From Variovorax sp. J22G73 (GTDB lineage: Bacteria > Pseudomonadota > Gammaproteobacteria > Burkholderiales > Burkholderiaceae_C): a stretch of DNA of 64,000 nucleotides. A model generated the notes under the pieces. That model had not been told where the DNA came from and made no database searches. It saw only the letters and a program-made list of their open reading frames with translations. Below, one piece after another: positions 16,422 through 25,562 of this stretch. The DNA lies in contig NZ_JASZYK010000012.1 in the NCBI RefSeq assembly GCF_030317035.1, positions 149,069 to 213,068 on the forward strand, in the 5' to 3' direction. A program made the position numbers and the translations under genes. Each line of letters starts with the position of its first letter. Positions within the stretch are counted from its first letter, which is position 1.

Positions 16422-16874
16422 TTACTTGCCGAAGCCCCGCGCGAAGAACACCGCCACCAGCGGGATCACCGCGATGATGTGCGCCTGCATCATCACCAGC
16501 CGGCGCGTCTTCTTGATGTCGGCTTCCACCGGCAGCTTGCCGGTGGCGCGCAGCGTCTTGCGCCAGCGGAAATAGGTGAGCGTCGGAAAGATAGACAGCA
16601 CGCCCACGATGATGAAAAGCCCCAGCTTCACGTGCAGCAGCGGGTTGGTCCAGTACCACGCCGTGCCCTTCACGCCCCACACGGTGCGTGCGATGCCGGT
16701 GGCCAGCACCGCGATGGCCGCAATGCCGTAGACCATGTCGAGCCTGGCCAGCCGCTCCACCACCGCGGCGTTGAGCCACTGCACGCGGCACAGGGCCGCT
16801 TCGCTGGAGATGAACACGACCATCGTGAGGATGGCCAGGATGTGCAGGTACGCGAGGATGGCTTCGAGCGTCAT
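16422..16874 (-). CDS. DUF2214-family inner-membrane protein
   Basis: A 150-residue protein with four hydrophobic helices (LAYLHILAILTMVVFISSEA, MVYGIAAIAVLATGIA, HVKLGLFIIVGVLSIFPTL, HIIAVIPLVAVFFARGF). The conserved polar residues His11, Glu25 and the WGVKG loop match DUF2214 membrane proteins, distant relatives of b-type cytochrome folds. Function is unknown. It is a single gene, convergent with psiF; the next gene upstream is a LysR regulator on the same strand. Confidence 0.75.
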   Translation of the reverse strand: MTLEAILAYLHILAILTMVVFISSEAALCRVQWLNAAVVERLARLDMVYGIAAIAVLATGIARTVWGVKGTAWYWTNPLLHVKLGLFIIVGVLSIFPTLTYFRWRKTLRATGKLPVEADIKKTRRLVMMQAHIIAVIPLVAVFFARGFGK

Positions 16875-16954
16875 TCGATGGCTTTCTTCTCAATGCAGTG
16901 GGGTTTGCAATTGAGGACAGATTGTGCCGCCGCGAAGCCGTCGTTGCCCTGAAG

Positions 16955-17881
16955 CTACGCCCTGCCGCCCCAGAATTCCGGATTGCCGTACTGCGCCTTC
17001 AGGAAGTCGAGCCACAGCCGCACGCGCAGCGGCAGGTGCTTGGCGCCCGCGAACACGGCGTAGATGCCGTTGGGCGGCGCGGCGAATTCGTCGAGCAGCG
17101 GCACCAGCAGGCCGGCGTCGATCTCGGCCTCGACCTCCCAGGTGCTGCGCCAGGCGATGCCGTGGCCGGCCAGGCACCAGTCGTGCAGCACCTGGCCGTC
17201 GGAGCAATCGAGCGGGCCGCTGGGGCGCAGGTGAATCAGTTCCTGCGCGCCGCCCTCGGTGGTGATGCGAAAGGCCCAGCCGCGGGTTTGCGAGGCGTCG
17301 CTCGACAGCGTCAGGCACGCGAAGCGCGACAGCTCGCCGGGGTGCTTCGGCTTGCCGTGGCGCCGCACGAACTCCGGCGTGGCGACGCAGCGGCGGCGGT
17401 TGTCGGCCAGCCGCACGCTCACCAGCGAAGAGTCGGGCAGGTCGCCCACGCGCACCGCGCAGTCGAAGCTCTCGCCGGTCACGTCGACCACGCGGTCGCT
17501 CAGGTTCAGCGAAATGGTGACCTCCGGGTGCAGCGCATGAAAGCGCGGCACCAGCGGCGCGACGTGGCGGCGGCCGAAGCCGGCCGGCGCGGTCACGCGC
17601 AGGTGGCCGCTGGCCTTGACGCCGCCGGCGCTCACGCTGGCCTCGGCATTGGCGAACTCGGTGAGCAGCCGCTGGCAGTCTTCGAGAAAGGCGCTGCCCT
17701 CGTGCGTGAGCGTGATGCGCCGCGTGGTGCGCACCAGCAGCTTCACGCCCAGCCGCTCTTCCAGCGCGTCGAGCCGGCGGCCCATGATGGCGGGCGCCAC
17801 GCCCTCGGCCTTGGCCGCGGCCGTGAGCCCGCCCCGGGTCGCGACCGAGACGAAGGATTCGAGCTGCTTCAAGCGGTCCAT
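16955..17881 (-). CDS. LysR-family transcriptional regulator
   Basis: The 308-residue protein has an N-terminal winged helix (MDRLKQLESFVSVATRGGLTA, GRRLDALEERLGVKLLVRTTRR) and a substrate-binding domain of the type-2 periplasmic fold. The helix lacks the usual AAR-x-L-x-x-S-Q pattern exactly (AVAPAIMGRRL), as in the CrgA/YafC subgroup. It lies downstream of, and on the same strand as, the Bug receptor gene, with no divergent partner, so its target is not evident. It may act on the catabolic operon upstream or elsewhere. Confidence 0.88.
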   Translation of the reverse strand: MDRLKQLESFVSVATRGGLTAAAKAEGVAPAIMGRRLDALEERLGVKLLVRTTRRITLTHEGSAFLEDCQRLLTEFANAEASVSAGGVKASGHLRVTAPAGFGRRHVAPLVPRFHALHPEVTISLNLSDRVVDVTGESFDCAVRVGDLPDSSLVSVRLADNRRRCVATPEFVRRHGKPKHPGELSRFACLTLSSDASQTRGWAFRITTEGGAQELIHLRPSGPLDCSDGQVLHDWCLAGHGIAWRSTWEVEAEIDAGLLVPLLDEFAAPPNGIYAVFAGAKHLPLRVRLWLDFLKAQYGNPEFWGGRA

Positions 17882-17971
17882 GGGGCGGAAACTATATCGT
17901 CCTCATCGTCCTGTATCCGTCCGCCCGCCGGGCAGGCACCGCCTGTTCGCGCCAGCCCGGTACTTTGGGGT

Positions 17972-18952
17972 TTATTCCGGGCGAACGCCGGCCGAGCGCA
18001 CCGCTGCGCCCCAGCGCGCGTGTTCCGCCTTGATGTACTGCGCCGCCTGCTCCGGGCTGCCGCCGACGGGCGTGCTGCCCTCGGCCAGCAGCTGCGAAAT
18101 GGTGGCGGGCTTGGCCAGCGCCTTGTCGACGGCGGCGTTCAGCTTCTTCACGATGTCGGGGCTGGTGCCGGCCGGCACGACCAGCGCCTTCCAGTCCACG
18201 GCCTCGAAGCCCTTGTAGCTCTCGGCCACGGTCGGCACGTCGGGCATCACCGGCAGGCGCTTGGCCGAGGTGACGGCCAGCGCGCGCAGCTTGCCGCCCT
18301 TCACCATGGCCAGCGCGCCCTGCGGCGTGGCGAACATGCAGTCGGTCTGGCCGCCCAGCAGGTCGGTGATGGCGGGCGCCGCACCCTTGTACGGCACGTT
18401 CAGCACCTTGAAGCCCGCGCGCTGCGCCAGCACCTCGCCGGCCATGTGGCCCAGCGTGCCGGTGCCCGCGAGCGCCTGCTTGATCTCGCCGGGCTTGGCC
18501 TTGGCGGCGGCGACCAGTTCGGCCAGCGACTTGTAGGGCGAGTCCGCGCGCACCACCAGCACCACCGGCTGCGAGGCCACCACCGCCACCGGCAGCAGGT
18601 CTTTCAGCGCGTCGTAGGGCATCTTGGGGAACAGCGTCGGGTTGATCGCCAGGTTGGCGGTCTGGCCCAGGCCGACGGTGTAGCCGTCGGGCTTGGCCTT
18701 GGCGACCACGTCCATGCCGATGTTGCCGTTGCCGCCCGCGCGGTTGTCGACGATGAAGGTCCACCTGGTGTCGTCGGCGAGCTTCTGCGCGACGAGGCGC
18801 GCCACGATGTCGGTGGCGCCGCCGGGCGTGTAGGGCACGACCAGGCGCACGGGCTTGTCGGGCCAGGCGGTGTCGGCCAGGACGGCGGTTGCGTTCAGGC
18901 ATGCCGCAGCCGCGGCGCAGGCGAGCAGTGCGCGCCGGTTGATCAAATACAT
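17972..18952 (-). CDS. Bug-family tripartite tricarboxylate transporter solute receptor
   Basis: The 326-residue protein has a signal peptide ending at VLADT and the family motifs WPDKPVRLVVPYTPGGATDIVAR, PDGYTVGLG and LNVPYKGAAPAITDLLGGQ. Bug/TctC receptors bind small carboxylates in the periplasm and are vastly expanded in Comamonadaceae, usually without a dedicated TctAB permease, as here. The gene starts 5 bp after the CoA-transferase gene, so its ligand is probably the substrate of that operon. Confidence 0.9.
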   Translation of the reverse strand: MYLINRRALLACAAAAACLNATAVLADTAWPDKPVRLVVPYTPGGATDIVARLVAQKLADDTRWTFIVDNRAGGNGNIGMDVVAKAKPDGYTVGLGQTANLAINPTLFPKMPYDALKDLLPVAVVASQPVVLVVRADSPYKSLAELVAAAKAKPGEIKQALAGTGTLGHMAGEVLAQRAGFKVLNVPYKGAAPAITDLLGGQTDCMFATPQGALAMVKGGKLRALAVTSAKRLPVMPDVPTVAESYKGFEAVDWKALVVPAGTSPDIVKKLNAAVDKALAKPATISQLLAEGSTPVGGSPEQAAQYIKAEHARWGAAVRSAGVRPE

Positions 18953-18957
18953 GGGGG

Positions 18958-20166
18958 TCAGTCTCCGAAGGTGATGTGTCGTGTCTGGAGCGCAGCGATG
19001 TCTTCGTCGCTGTAGCCCACTTCTTTCAGCAGCTCGCGGCTGTGCTCGCCGATGTGCGGCGGCTGCAGCCGGATGCCGGGGCGCTCGCCGTCCAGCGTGA
19101 ACGGCGCCAGCGGCACCTTGGCCATGCTGCCGTCGTTCATGCGCACCGGGGCCAGGCCGCCGGTGGCGTTCAGGTGCGGGTCGTCGAACAGGTCCTGCGG
19201 CTTGGTGATGGGGGCGAAAGGCAGCTCGTGCTGCTCGAACACCGCCGCGAGCTCGGCCGCGCTGTGGTCGGCCAGGTGCGAGCGCAGGATGGGCATCATC
19301 CATTCGCGGGCGCGCACGCGGTCGTTGTTGGTCTTCAGGCGCGGGTCGGCCAGCATGTCTTCCAGGCCGAAGGCCTTGCAGAAGATGGCCCACTGCTTGT
19401 CGCTCACGGCCGCCAGGAAGATCTGCTCGCCGTCCTTCACGGTGAACACGTCGTACACGGCCCAGGCCGAGATGCGGCTGGGCATCGGGTCGGCGGGCTT
19501 GCCGGTGGCGGCGAACTGCATCATGTGCTGCGCCACCAGGAACACGTTGTTCTCGAACAGCGCCGACTGCACCTCGCAGCCCTTGCCCGTGAGCTCGCGC
19601 TGGCGCAGCGCGGCCATGGCGCCGATGGCGCCGAACATGCCGCCCATGATGTCGTTCACGCTGGTGCCCGCGCGCAGCGGGTCGCCCGAGCGGCCGGTCA
19701 TGTAGGCCAGGCCGCCCATCATCTGCACCACCTCGTCGAGCGCGGTGCGGTGGTCGTACGGGCCGGGCAGGAAGCCCTTGTGGCTCACGTAGATGAGGCG
19801 CGGGTTGAGCTTGGCGAGCGTGTCGTAGTCGAGCCCCAGCTTCTTCATGGTGCCGGGCTTGAAGTTCTCGCTCACGATGTCGGCCGTGGCGATGAGCCGC
19901 AGCGCGGCCTCCACGCCTTCGGGCTGCTTCAGGTCGAGCGCGATGCTCTTCTTGTTGCGGTTGAAGGTCGGGAAGAAGCCCGAGCCCGAGCCCAGCAGGC
20001 GGCGCGTGTTGTCGCCCTCGATGGGCTCGACCTTGATCACCTCGGCGCCCAGGTCGGCCAGCAGCAGGCCGCAGGTCGGGCCCATGACCATGTGGGTGAA
20101 CTCGACGACGCGCACGCCGGCGTAGGGCAGCGGGTGGGCGGCGTTGGCTGTGTTGGCTTCAGACAT
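18958..20166 (-). CDS. CaiB/BaiF (class III) CoA-transferase
   Basis: The 402-residue family III CoA-transferase shows the VVEFTHMVMGPTCGLLLADLGAEVIKVE opening in pieces, the NRNKKSIALDLK segment, and the expected catalytic Asp in TALDEVVQMMGG. Such enzymes move CoA between carboxylates through an Asp-anhydride intermediate. The start at 20166 overlaps the lyase stop by eight bases. Next to an HMG-CoA lyase-like gene, activation of a branched dicarboxylate such as 3-hydroxy-3-methylglutarate is likely; human SUGCT, of the same family, does this. The substrate is inference. Confidence 0.88.
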   Translation of the reverse strand: MSEANTANAAHPLPYAGVRVVEFTHMVMGPTCGLLLADLGAEVIKVEPIEGDNTRRLLGSGSGFFPTFNRNKKSIALDLKQPEGVEAALRLIATADIVSENFKPGTMKKLGLDYDTLAKLNPRLIYVSHKGFLPGPYDHRTALDEVVQMMGGLAYMTGRSGDPLRAGTSVNDIMGGMFGAIGAMAALRQRELTGKGCEVQSALFENNVFLVAQHMMQFAATGKPADPMPSRISAWAVYDVFTVKDGEQIFLAAVSDKQWAIFCKAFGLEDMLADPRLKTNNDRVRAREWMMPILRSHLADHSAAELAAVFEQHELPFAPITKPQDLFDDPHLNATGGLAPVRMNDGSMAKVPLAPFTLDGERPGIRLQPPHIGEHSRELLKEVGYSDEDIAALQTRHITFGD

Positions 20167-21106
20167 GTGCGGTGTGTTCCTGGGCAAGACCTTGGACGAA
20201 GCCCTTGGGCAGGCCGGCTTCGGGCGTCATGCCGTAGACCGGTTCGCCCGGCAGGCCGGCCATGAGCGGCGCGCGCGCCGCGATGAGTTTCTGGATGTCG
20301 ATGCCGGTGCGCACGCCCATGGCCTCGAACATGAAGACCAGGTCTTCGGTCACGGCGTTGCCCGACGCGCCCGGCGCATAGGGGCAGCCGCCGAGGCCGC
20401 CGAGCGAGGCGTCGAAGGTGCGCACGCCCTCGTCCCACGCGGCCAGGCAGTTCGCGATGCCCAGGCCGCGCGTGTTGTGCATGTGCGCGGCGCCCGCGTG
20501 TTGGCCGAGCTCGGCGCGCAGGCGCCTGAACAGGCGGCGCACCTGCGCGGGGTTGGCGTAGCCCACGGTGTCGGACAGGCCCGATTCGTCGGCGCCCGCT
20601 TCGATGCACTGCGCGGCCAGGCGGATCACGTCGTCCTCGGGCACCAGCCCCTGCAGCGTGCAGCCGAAGGCGGTGGAAATGCCGGCTTCGAGCTTCACCT
20701 GCGGCGCGATGGCGCGGCGCAGCTCGGCGATGGCGCGCACCTCCTCGACCATTTCTGTCGGTGTCTTGCGCACGTTGGCCAGCGAATGCGCCACGCTGGC
20801 CGACACCGGCATCGTGAGCTTGTGCACGCCCGCCTCGAGCGCGGCCTGCGCGCCCTTTCGGTTGGGCACCAGCGCCATCACCACGAGGCCGGGCAGCGTG
20901 ACGGCGTGGCGCACCACGTCGGCGGCGTCGGCCATCTGGGGCAGCAGCTTCGCGGGAACGAAGGAAGCGACCTCGATCTCGCGCACGCCGGCGGCGTAGA
21001 GCGCGTCGATCCAGCGCAGCTTGTCGGCGGTCGGCATGGTGGCCTTGACCGATTGCAGGCCGTCGCGCGGGCCGACCTCGCTGATGAGGACGTCGGGGGA
21101 TGTCAT
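20159..21106 (-). CDS. Hydroxymethylglutaryl-CoA lyase-like enzyme
   Basis: A 315-residue DRE-TIM metallolyase with the start motif ISEVGPRDGLQSV, the metal-binding histidines in AAHMHNTRGLGIAN, and the HMG-CoA lyase signature GLGGCPYAPGASGN with its catalytic cysteine. HMG-CoA lyase cleaves HMG-CoA to acetyl-CoA and acetoacetate, but homologous bacterial enzymes act on related 3-hydroxy-acyl-CoAs. It is the first gene of the lyase, CoA-transferase, receptor operon and diverges from iclR, with operator-like repeats in the 161-bp gap. Confidence 0.88.
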   Translation of the reverse strand: MTSPDVLISEVGPRDGLQSVKATMPTADKLRWIDALYAAGVREIEVASFVPAKLLPQMADAADVVRHAVTLPGLVVMALVPNRKGAQAALEAGVHKLTMPVSASVAHSLANVRKTPTEMVEEVRAIAELRRAIAPQVKLEAGISTAFGCTLQGLVPEDDVIRLAAQCIEAGADESGLSDTVGYANPAQVRRLFRRLRAELGQHAGAAHMHNTRGLGIANCLAAWDEGVRTFDASLGGLGGCPYAPGASGNAVTEDLVFMFEAMGVRTGIDIQKLIAARAPLMAGLPGEPVYGMTPEAGLPKGFVQGLAQEHTAHV

Positions 21107-21144
21107 TGGATTCGTCTCCTTGAAGCGACCTGTGGGTGGGTTGC

Positions 21145-21188
21145 TTGACAGTTCTATCTTACAGAACTAAATTCCGTTAAACAGAATT
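21145..21188 (+). promoter_or_regulatory. Promoter with two IclR-type operators
   Basis: TTGACA at 21145-21150 and TAAATT at 21168-21173 are spaced by exactly 17 bp and face the iclR gene. The spacer itself is an inverted repeat (GTTCT-N7-AGAAC, 21151-21167). A second, similar element, AATTC-N9-GAATT (21170-21188), follows. Both share the TTC...CAGAA arrangement common to IclR-family operators. Placement suggests autorepression and control of the divergent operon. Confidence 0.65.
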
Positions 21189-21267
21189 AGACCGCTGATC
21201 GACTTTCACTGTCAAGTCCGTGGGCACCCGCTCGCGGCACGCCGCCACCCCACGCCACCCCCACGCC

Positions 21268-22008
21268 ATGCCACGCAAAGCCCAGACCGAATCGGTTTCC
21301 GACCTCAACGCCGCCCCCGGCGGTGCCGCCGCCGTCGACCGCGCGCTCAGCCTGCTCTCGGCCTTCCAGCCGGGCGACGAGGCGCTGTCGCTCGCGCAGT
21401 TCGCCGAGCGCACGCAGCTCTACAAGAGCACCGTGCTGCGCCTGCTGGCTTCGCTGGAACATGCGCGGCTGATTCGCCGGCAGGACGACGGCCGGTACGC
21501 GCTGGGCATGGAAATCGCGCGGCTGCACGGGCTGTACGCCGCCTCGCAGTCGCTGGAGCACATCGTGCTGCCGGTGCTGCGCGCGCTGGCCGCGGCCACC
21601 GGCGAAAGCGCGGCGTACCACGTGCGGCAGGGCCAAGGTGACGGCTGGGCGCGGCTGTGCCAGTTCAGGGTCGATTCGTCGCACGTGGTGCGCGACCACG
21701 TGCGCGCGGGCGACCTGCTGCCCAACGACCGGGGCGCGGGCGCGCGGGTGCTGATCGCCTTCGGCCCGCCGGCCGGCCTGCCGCGCGGCGCGAAGGAGCG
21801 CGCGCTGTACGAGGGCATTCGCGCGCAGGGCTACTGCGCGCTGGTGGGCGATCGAACGGCCGAGCTGGCGGGCATCTCGGCGCCGGTGTTCCATGCGGAC
21901 GGCAGCCTTGCGGCGGCCGTGACGCTGACGATGCCCACGCATCGCTATGACGAGCGGTACATCGAGCCTGTGCGTGCGGCGGCGAAGGAGCTGGGCGGGC
22001 TGGTCTGA
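21268..22008 (+). CDS. IclR-family transcriptional regulator
   Basis: The 246-residue protein has an N-terminal winged helix (AAVDRALSLLSAF, LSLAQFAERTQLYKSTVLRLL, DDGRYALGMEI) and the C-terminal IclR effector domain (GAGARVLIAFGP, LAGISAPVFHADG). The ATG at 21268 is the only sensible start before the helix. It diverges from the HMG-CoA-lyase operon, which it most likely represses, with the pathway substrate or CoA ester as effector. That effector assignment is inference. Confidence 0.9.
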   Translation: MPRKAQTESVSDLNAAPGGAAAVDRALSLLSAFQPGDEALSLAQFAERTQLYKSTVLRLLASLEHARLIRRQDDGRYALGMEIARLHGLYAASQSLEHIVLPVLRALAAATGESAAYHVRQGQGDGWARLCQFRVDSSHVVRDHVRAGDLLPNDRGAGARVLIAFGPPAGLPRGAKERALYEGIRAQGYCALVGDRTAELAGISAPVFHADGSLAAAVTLTMPTHRYDERYIEPVRAAAKELGGLV

Positions 22009-22021
22009 GGGGGAGTGCCTT

Positions 22022-22137
22022 GCTCCTTCCCCTTCCGGGGGAAGGTTGGGATGGGGGCGAGCGGCGCTCGCCTTGCCCGCGGCGCTCGATCGACCGCCGC
22101 GTGCCCCCACCCCTGCCCTCCCCGGCAGGGGAGGGAG
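22022..22137. repeat. Intergenic compound inverted repeat (REP/BIME-like)
   Basis: Between the convergent iclR and hisC genes there are two hairpins, CTTCCCC-TTCC-GGGGGAAG and CTCCCC-GGCA-GGGGAG. They are flanked by a longer pairing of GGGATGGGGGC with GCCCCCACCCC. The whole can fold as a cloverleaf. C/G-run elements of this kind are dispersed between genes in many Proteobacteria, and this one may also end both transcripts. Confidence 0.7.
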
Positions 22138-22149
22138 AAATTCAACGAC

Positions 22150-23127
22150 TCAGCCCAGCGCCGCCAGCACCGCCTTGTTCTGCTCCGGCAACCCCACAGT
22201 GATGCGCAGCCATTCCGGCAGCCCATAGTTCCCGAGCAGCGACACCTCGATGCCAGCCGCCAGCAGCCGTGCGTGCACGGCCTGCGCGTCGCCCACCCGC
22301 ACCATCAAAAAGTTGCCCGACGACGGCACGAAGCTCAACCCCAGGGCCTGGAAGCCCGCCGCCAGTTGCTCGCGCCCCGTCGTGTTGAGCGCGTAGGTAC
22401 GAGCCAGAAAGTCCGCATCGCCCAACGCCGCCACCGCAGCGGCCTGCGCCGGCGTCGTCACGTTGAAGCGCGGGCGCTGCGCGTTCATGCGCAAGGCCAG
22501 CGGGGGCTGCGACACGCCGTAGCCGATGCGCAGCCCCGCCAGCCCGAAGGCCTTGGAGAAGGTGCGCGCCACGACCAGGTTCGGCAGGCGCCGCACCCAT
22601 TCGACGCTGTCGTAGCGCTGCGCGGGCGACAGGTACTCGGTGTAGGCCTCGTCCAGCAGCACCGTCACGTGCGAGGGCACCGACTGCAAGAAGGCCAGCA
22701 GCGGCGCGGCGTCGATGAAGGTGCCGGTCGGGTTGTTCGGGTTGGCGACGAACACCAGCCGGGTGTCGTCGCCGATGGCGGCGCGCATCGCGTCCAGGTC
22801 GTGGCCGAACTCGCGCGCCGGCACGACGGTGGCGCGCGCGTGGGCGTGCGCCGTGGCCTGCGCATAGACGATGAAGCCGTACTGCGAATAGACGACGCCC
22901 TCGCCCGGCTTCAGGCTCACCTGCGCCGCGAGCTCGAGCAGCTCGCTCGATCCGCTGCCGAGCGTGAGCCAGTCGGGCGGCACGTCGAGGCGGGCCGCCA
23001 GCGCCTTCTTCAGCGCGGTGCCGTTGCTGTCGGGGTAGTTGCCGGCGCCCTCGAGCGCCGCGGCCGCCGCGCGGCGGGCCGACTCGGGCATGCCGAGGGG
23101 GTTTTCATTGGAGGCGAGGAGGATCAT
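22150..23127 (-). CDS. hisC: Histidinol-phosphate aminotransferase-type PLP enzyme
   Basis: A 325-residue fold-type I aminotransferase beginning LLASNENPLGMPESA. It has the GSGSSELLELAA phosphate-binding segment, NPNNPTGTFID, the DEAYTEYL aspartate and the PLP lysine in RTFSKAFGLAGLRIGYG. This is the HisC pattern (imidazole-acetol phosphate to histidinol phosphate), but the protein is shorter than the common 350-370. It lies outside a his operon, so it may be a second, broad-range HisC acting on aromatic amino acids. Confidence 0.75.
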   Translation of the reverse strand: MILLASNENPLGMPESARRAAAAALEGAGNYPDSNGTALKKALAARLDVPPDWLTLGSGSSELLELAAQVSLKPGEGVVYSQYGFIVYAQATAHAHARATVVPAREFGHDLDAMRAAIGDDTRLVFVANPNNPTGTFIDAAPLLAFLQSVPSHVTVLLDEAYTEYLSPAQRYDSVEWVRRLPNLVVARTFSKAFGLAGLRIGYGVSQPPLALRMNAQRPRFNVTTPAQAAAVAALGDADFLARTYALNTTGREQLAAGFQALGLSFVPSSGNFLMVRVGDAQAVHARLLAAGIEVSLLGNYGLPEWLRITVGLPEQNKAVLAALG

Positions 23128-23336
23128 GGAGGCGGGGCCCGGATTTGCTTAAGAAGTTAAATATATCCGGCAGCGCCATGGTCCTTATCGGTGCCTACCC
23201 TTTGCACCTGGCGTCGGGCCACCGTCGATTACCTTCATTTTTGTCACAGATAAATCTCGCCCGCACCTCTTACTGCCCAGCAAAGTATCGAATAAAGTTC
23301 ATCCCAAGATTGCATCTTTCTCAAGGAGAAACCCCC

Positions 23337-25511
23337 ATGACCGCACGCACCACCGCCCACGGACTCCAGGTCGCGACCGAGCTCCACCGCTTCATCGAGG
23401 ACAAGGTCCTGCCCGCCACCGGCGTGGCCAGCGACGTGTTCTGGAAGGGCTTCGACGCCATCGTCAGCGACCTCGCCCCGAAGAACATCGCCCTGCTCGC
23501 CGAGCGCGACCGCCTGCAGACCGAGCTCGACGCCTGGCACAGGAAGAACCCCGGCCCGATCGGCGACATGCCCGCGTACCGCGCCTTCCTCGAGAAGATC
23601 GGCTACCTGCTGCCGGCCCCCAAGGGCGCCAAGGCCACCACCGAAAACGTCGACTCCGAACTCGCGCTGCAGGCCGGCCCGCAGCTGGTGGTGCCCATCC
23701 TGAACGCGCGCTACGCGCTGAACGCGGCCAACGCGCGCTGGGGTTCGCTGTACGACGCGCTCTACGGCACCGACGCCATCTCCGAAGCCGACGGCGCTGA
23801 AAAGGGCAAGGGCTACAACCCCGTGCGCGGCGCCAAGGTCATCGAGTTCGCGCGCAACGTGCTCGACCAGGCCGCGCCGCTGGAAAACGGTTCGCACAAG
23901 CAGGCCACCGGCTACAGCGTGAAGGACGGCAAGCTGGTCGTCGCGCTGCAAAGCAGCAGCACCGGCCTGGCCGACGCCTCGCAGTTCATCGGCTACCAGG
24001 GCGACGCCACGGCGCCGTCCTCGGTGCTGCTGAAGCACAACGGCATTCACCTGGACATCCGCATCGACCGCGGCACGCCCATCGGCAAGACCGACGCGGC
24101 CGGCGTGAGCGACCTGGTGCTCGAAGCCGCGCTCTCGACCATCCTCGACCTGGAAGACTCGGTGGCCGTGGTCGATGCCGCCGACAAGGTGGTCGCGTAC
24201 GCGAACTGGCTCGGCATCGTCGAGGGCACGCTGACCGAAGAAGTCGCCAAGGGCGGCAAGACCTTCACGCGCGGCCTGAACGCCGACCGCGAATACACCG
24301 GCGCCGACGGCAAGGCCGTGAAGCTGCACGGCCGCTCGCTCATGTTCCTGCGCAACGTGGGCCACCTGATGACCAACCCGGCCATCCTCTACGCAGGTGG
24401 CAAGGAGATCCCCGAAGGCATCCTCGACGCCGTGGTGACCACCACCATCGCCACCATCGACCTGAAGCGCAAGGGCAACTCGCGCACCGGCAGCATCTAC
24501 ATCGTCAAGCCGAAGATGCACGGCCCGGCCGAAGTGGCCTTCGCGAGCGAGCTGTTCGGCCGCGTCGAACAACTGCTGGGCCTGCCGGCCAACACCGTGA
24601 AGCTCGGCATCATGGACGAAGAGCGCCGCACCAGCGCGAACCTGAAGGCCTGCATCGCCGAGGCGGCCGCCCGCGTGGCCTTCATCAACACCGGCTTCCT
24701 CGACCGCACCGGCGACGAGATGCACACCGCCATGCAGGGCGGCCCGATGATCCGCAAGGGCGACATGAAGTCCAGCGCGTGGATCGGCGCCTACGAGAAG
24801 AACAACGTGCTGGTCGGCCTCTCGTGCGGCCTGCGCGGCAAGGCCCAGATCGGCAAGGGCATGTGGGCCATGCCCGACCTGATGGCCGCGATGCTCGAAC
24901 AGAAGATCGGCCACCCCAAGGCCGGCGCCAACACCGCCTGGGTGCCCTCGCCCACCGCCGCCACGCTGCACGCGCTGCACTACCACCAGGTGAGCGTGAC
25001 CGCGGTGCAGCAGGAGCTGGAGAAGATCGACGCCGACGCCGAGCGCGACAACATCCTCGACGCGCTGCTGCAGGTGCCCATCGCCGCCGAGGCGAAGTGG
25101 ACCGATGCCGAGAAGCAGCAGGAAATCGACAACAACGTGCAGGGCATCCTGGGCTACGTGGTGCGCTGGATCGACCAGGGCGTGGGCTGCTCGAAGGTGC
25201 CCGACATCCACAACGTGGGCCTGATGGAAGACCGCGCCACGCTGCGCATCTCCAGCCAGCACATCGCCAACTGGCTGCTGCACGGCGTGGTGACCAAGGC
25301 GCAGGTCGACGAGACCTTCCAGCGCATGGCCAAGGTGGTGGATGAGCAGAACGCGGGCGACGCGCAGTACCTGCCGATGGCCGGGCACTTCGACACCTCG
25401 GCCGCATACAAGGCGGCGCAGGACCTGGTGTTCAAGGGCATCGAGCAGCCCAGCGGCTACACCGAGCCGCTGCTGCACGCATGGCGCCTGAAGGTCAAGG
25501 GCGAGGCTTGA
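23337..25511 (+). CDS. glcB: Malate synthase G
   Basis: A 724-residue protein, the usual length of the monomeric G isoform (isoform A is about 540). It condenses glyoxylate with acetyl-CoA to malate in the glyoxylate or glycolate pathway. Visible motifs include LDLEDSVAVVDAADKV, GRSLMFLRNVGHLMTN, KLGIMDEERRTSANL with a catalytic Glu and metal ligands, and DRTGDEMHT. A strong AAGGAG site sits 9 bp before the ATG. It stands alone after a 209-bp divergent leader shared with hisC and ends in a good terminator. Confidence 0.96.
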   Translation: MTARTTAHGLQVATELHRFIEDKVLPATGVASDVFWKGFDAIVSDLAPKNIALLAERDRLQTELDAWHRKNPGPIGDMPAYRAFLEKIGYLLPAPKGAKATTENVDSELALQAGPQLVVPILNARYALNAANARWGSLYDALYGTDAISEADGAEKGKGYNPVRGAKVIEFARNVLDQAAPLENGSHKQATGYSVKDGKLVVALQSSSTGLADASQFIGYQGDATAPSSVLLKHNGIHLDIRIDRGTPIGKTDAAGVSDLVLEAALSTILDLEDSVAVVDAADKVVAYANWLGIVEGTLTEEVAKGGKTFTRGLNADREYTGADGKAVKLHGRSLMFLRNVGHLMTNPAILYAGGKEIPEGILDAVVTTTIATIDLKRKGNSRTGSIYIVKPKMHGPAEVAFASELFGRVEQLLGLPANTVKLGIMDEERRTSANLKACIAEAAARVAFINTGFLDRTGDEMHTAMQGGPMIRKGDMKSSAWIGAYEKNNVLVGLSCGLRGKAQIGKGMWAMPDLMAAMLEQKIGHPKAGANTAWVPSPTAATLHALHYHQVSVTAVQQELEKIDADAERDNILDALLQVPIAAEAKWTDAEKQQEIDNNVQGILGYVVRWIDQGVGCSKVPDIHNVGLMEDRATLRISSQHIANWLLHGVVTKAQVDETFQRMAKVVDEQNAGDAQYLPMAGHFDTSAAYKAAQDLVFKGIEQPSGYTEPLLHAWRLKVKGEA

Positions 25512-25538
25512 TGCCTGGTCAGGCAAGGCCATGAAACG

Positions 25539-25562
25539 ACGGCACCTTCGGGTGCCGTTTTT
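25539..25562 (+). terminator. Rho-independent terminator after glcB
   Basis: ACGGCACC, TTCG tetraloop, GGTGCCGT, then T residues. The T tail touches the stop codon of the convergent DUF1016 gene. Confidence 0.95.

Noticed and set aside
22009..22149. CRISPR-like interpretation of the C/G repeats between iclR and hisC
   Set aside because: There is only one copy of each hairpin and no spacer pattern. It fits a REP/BIME-type element.
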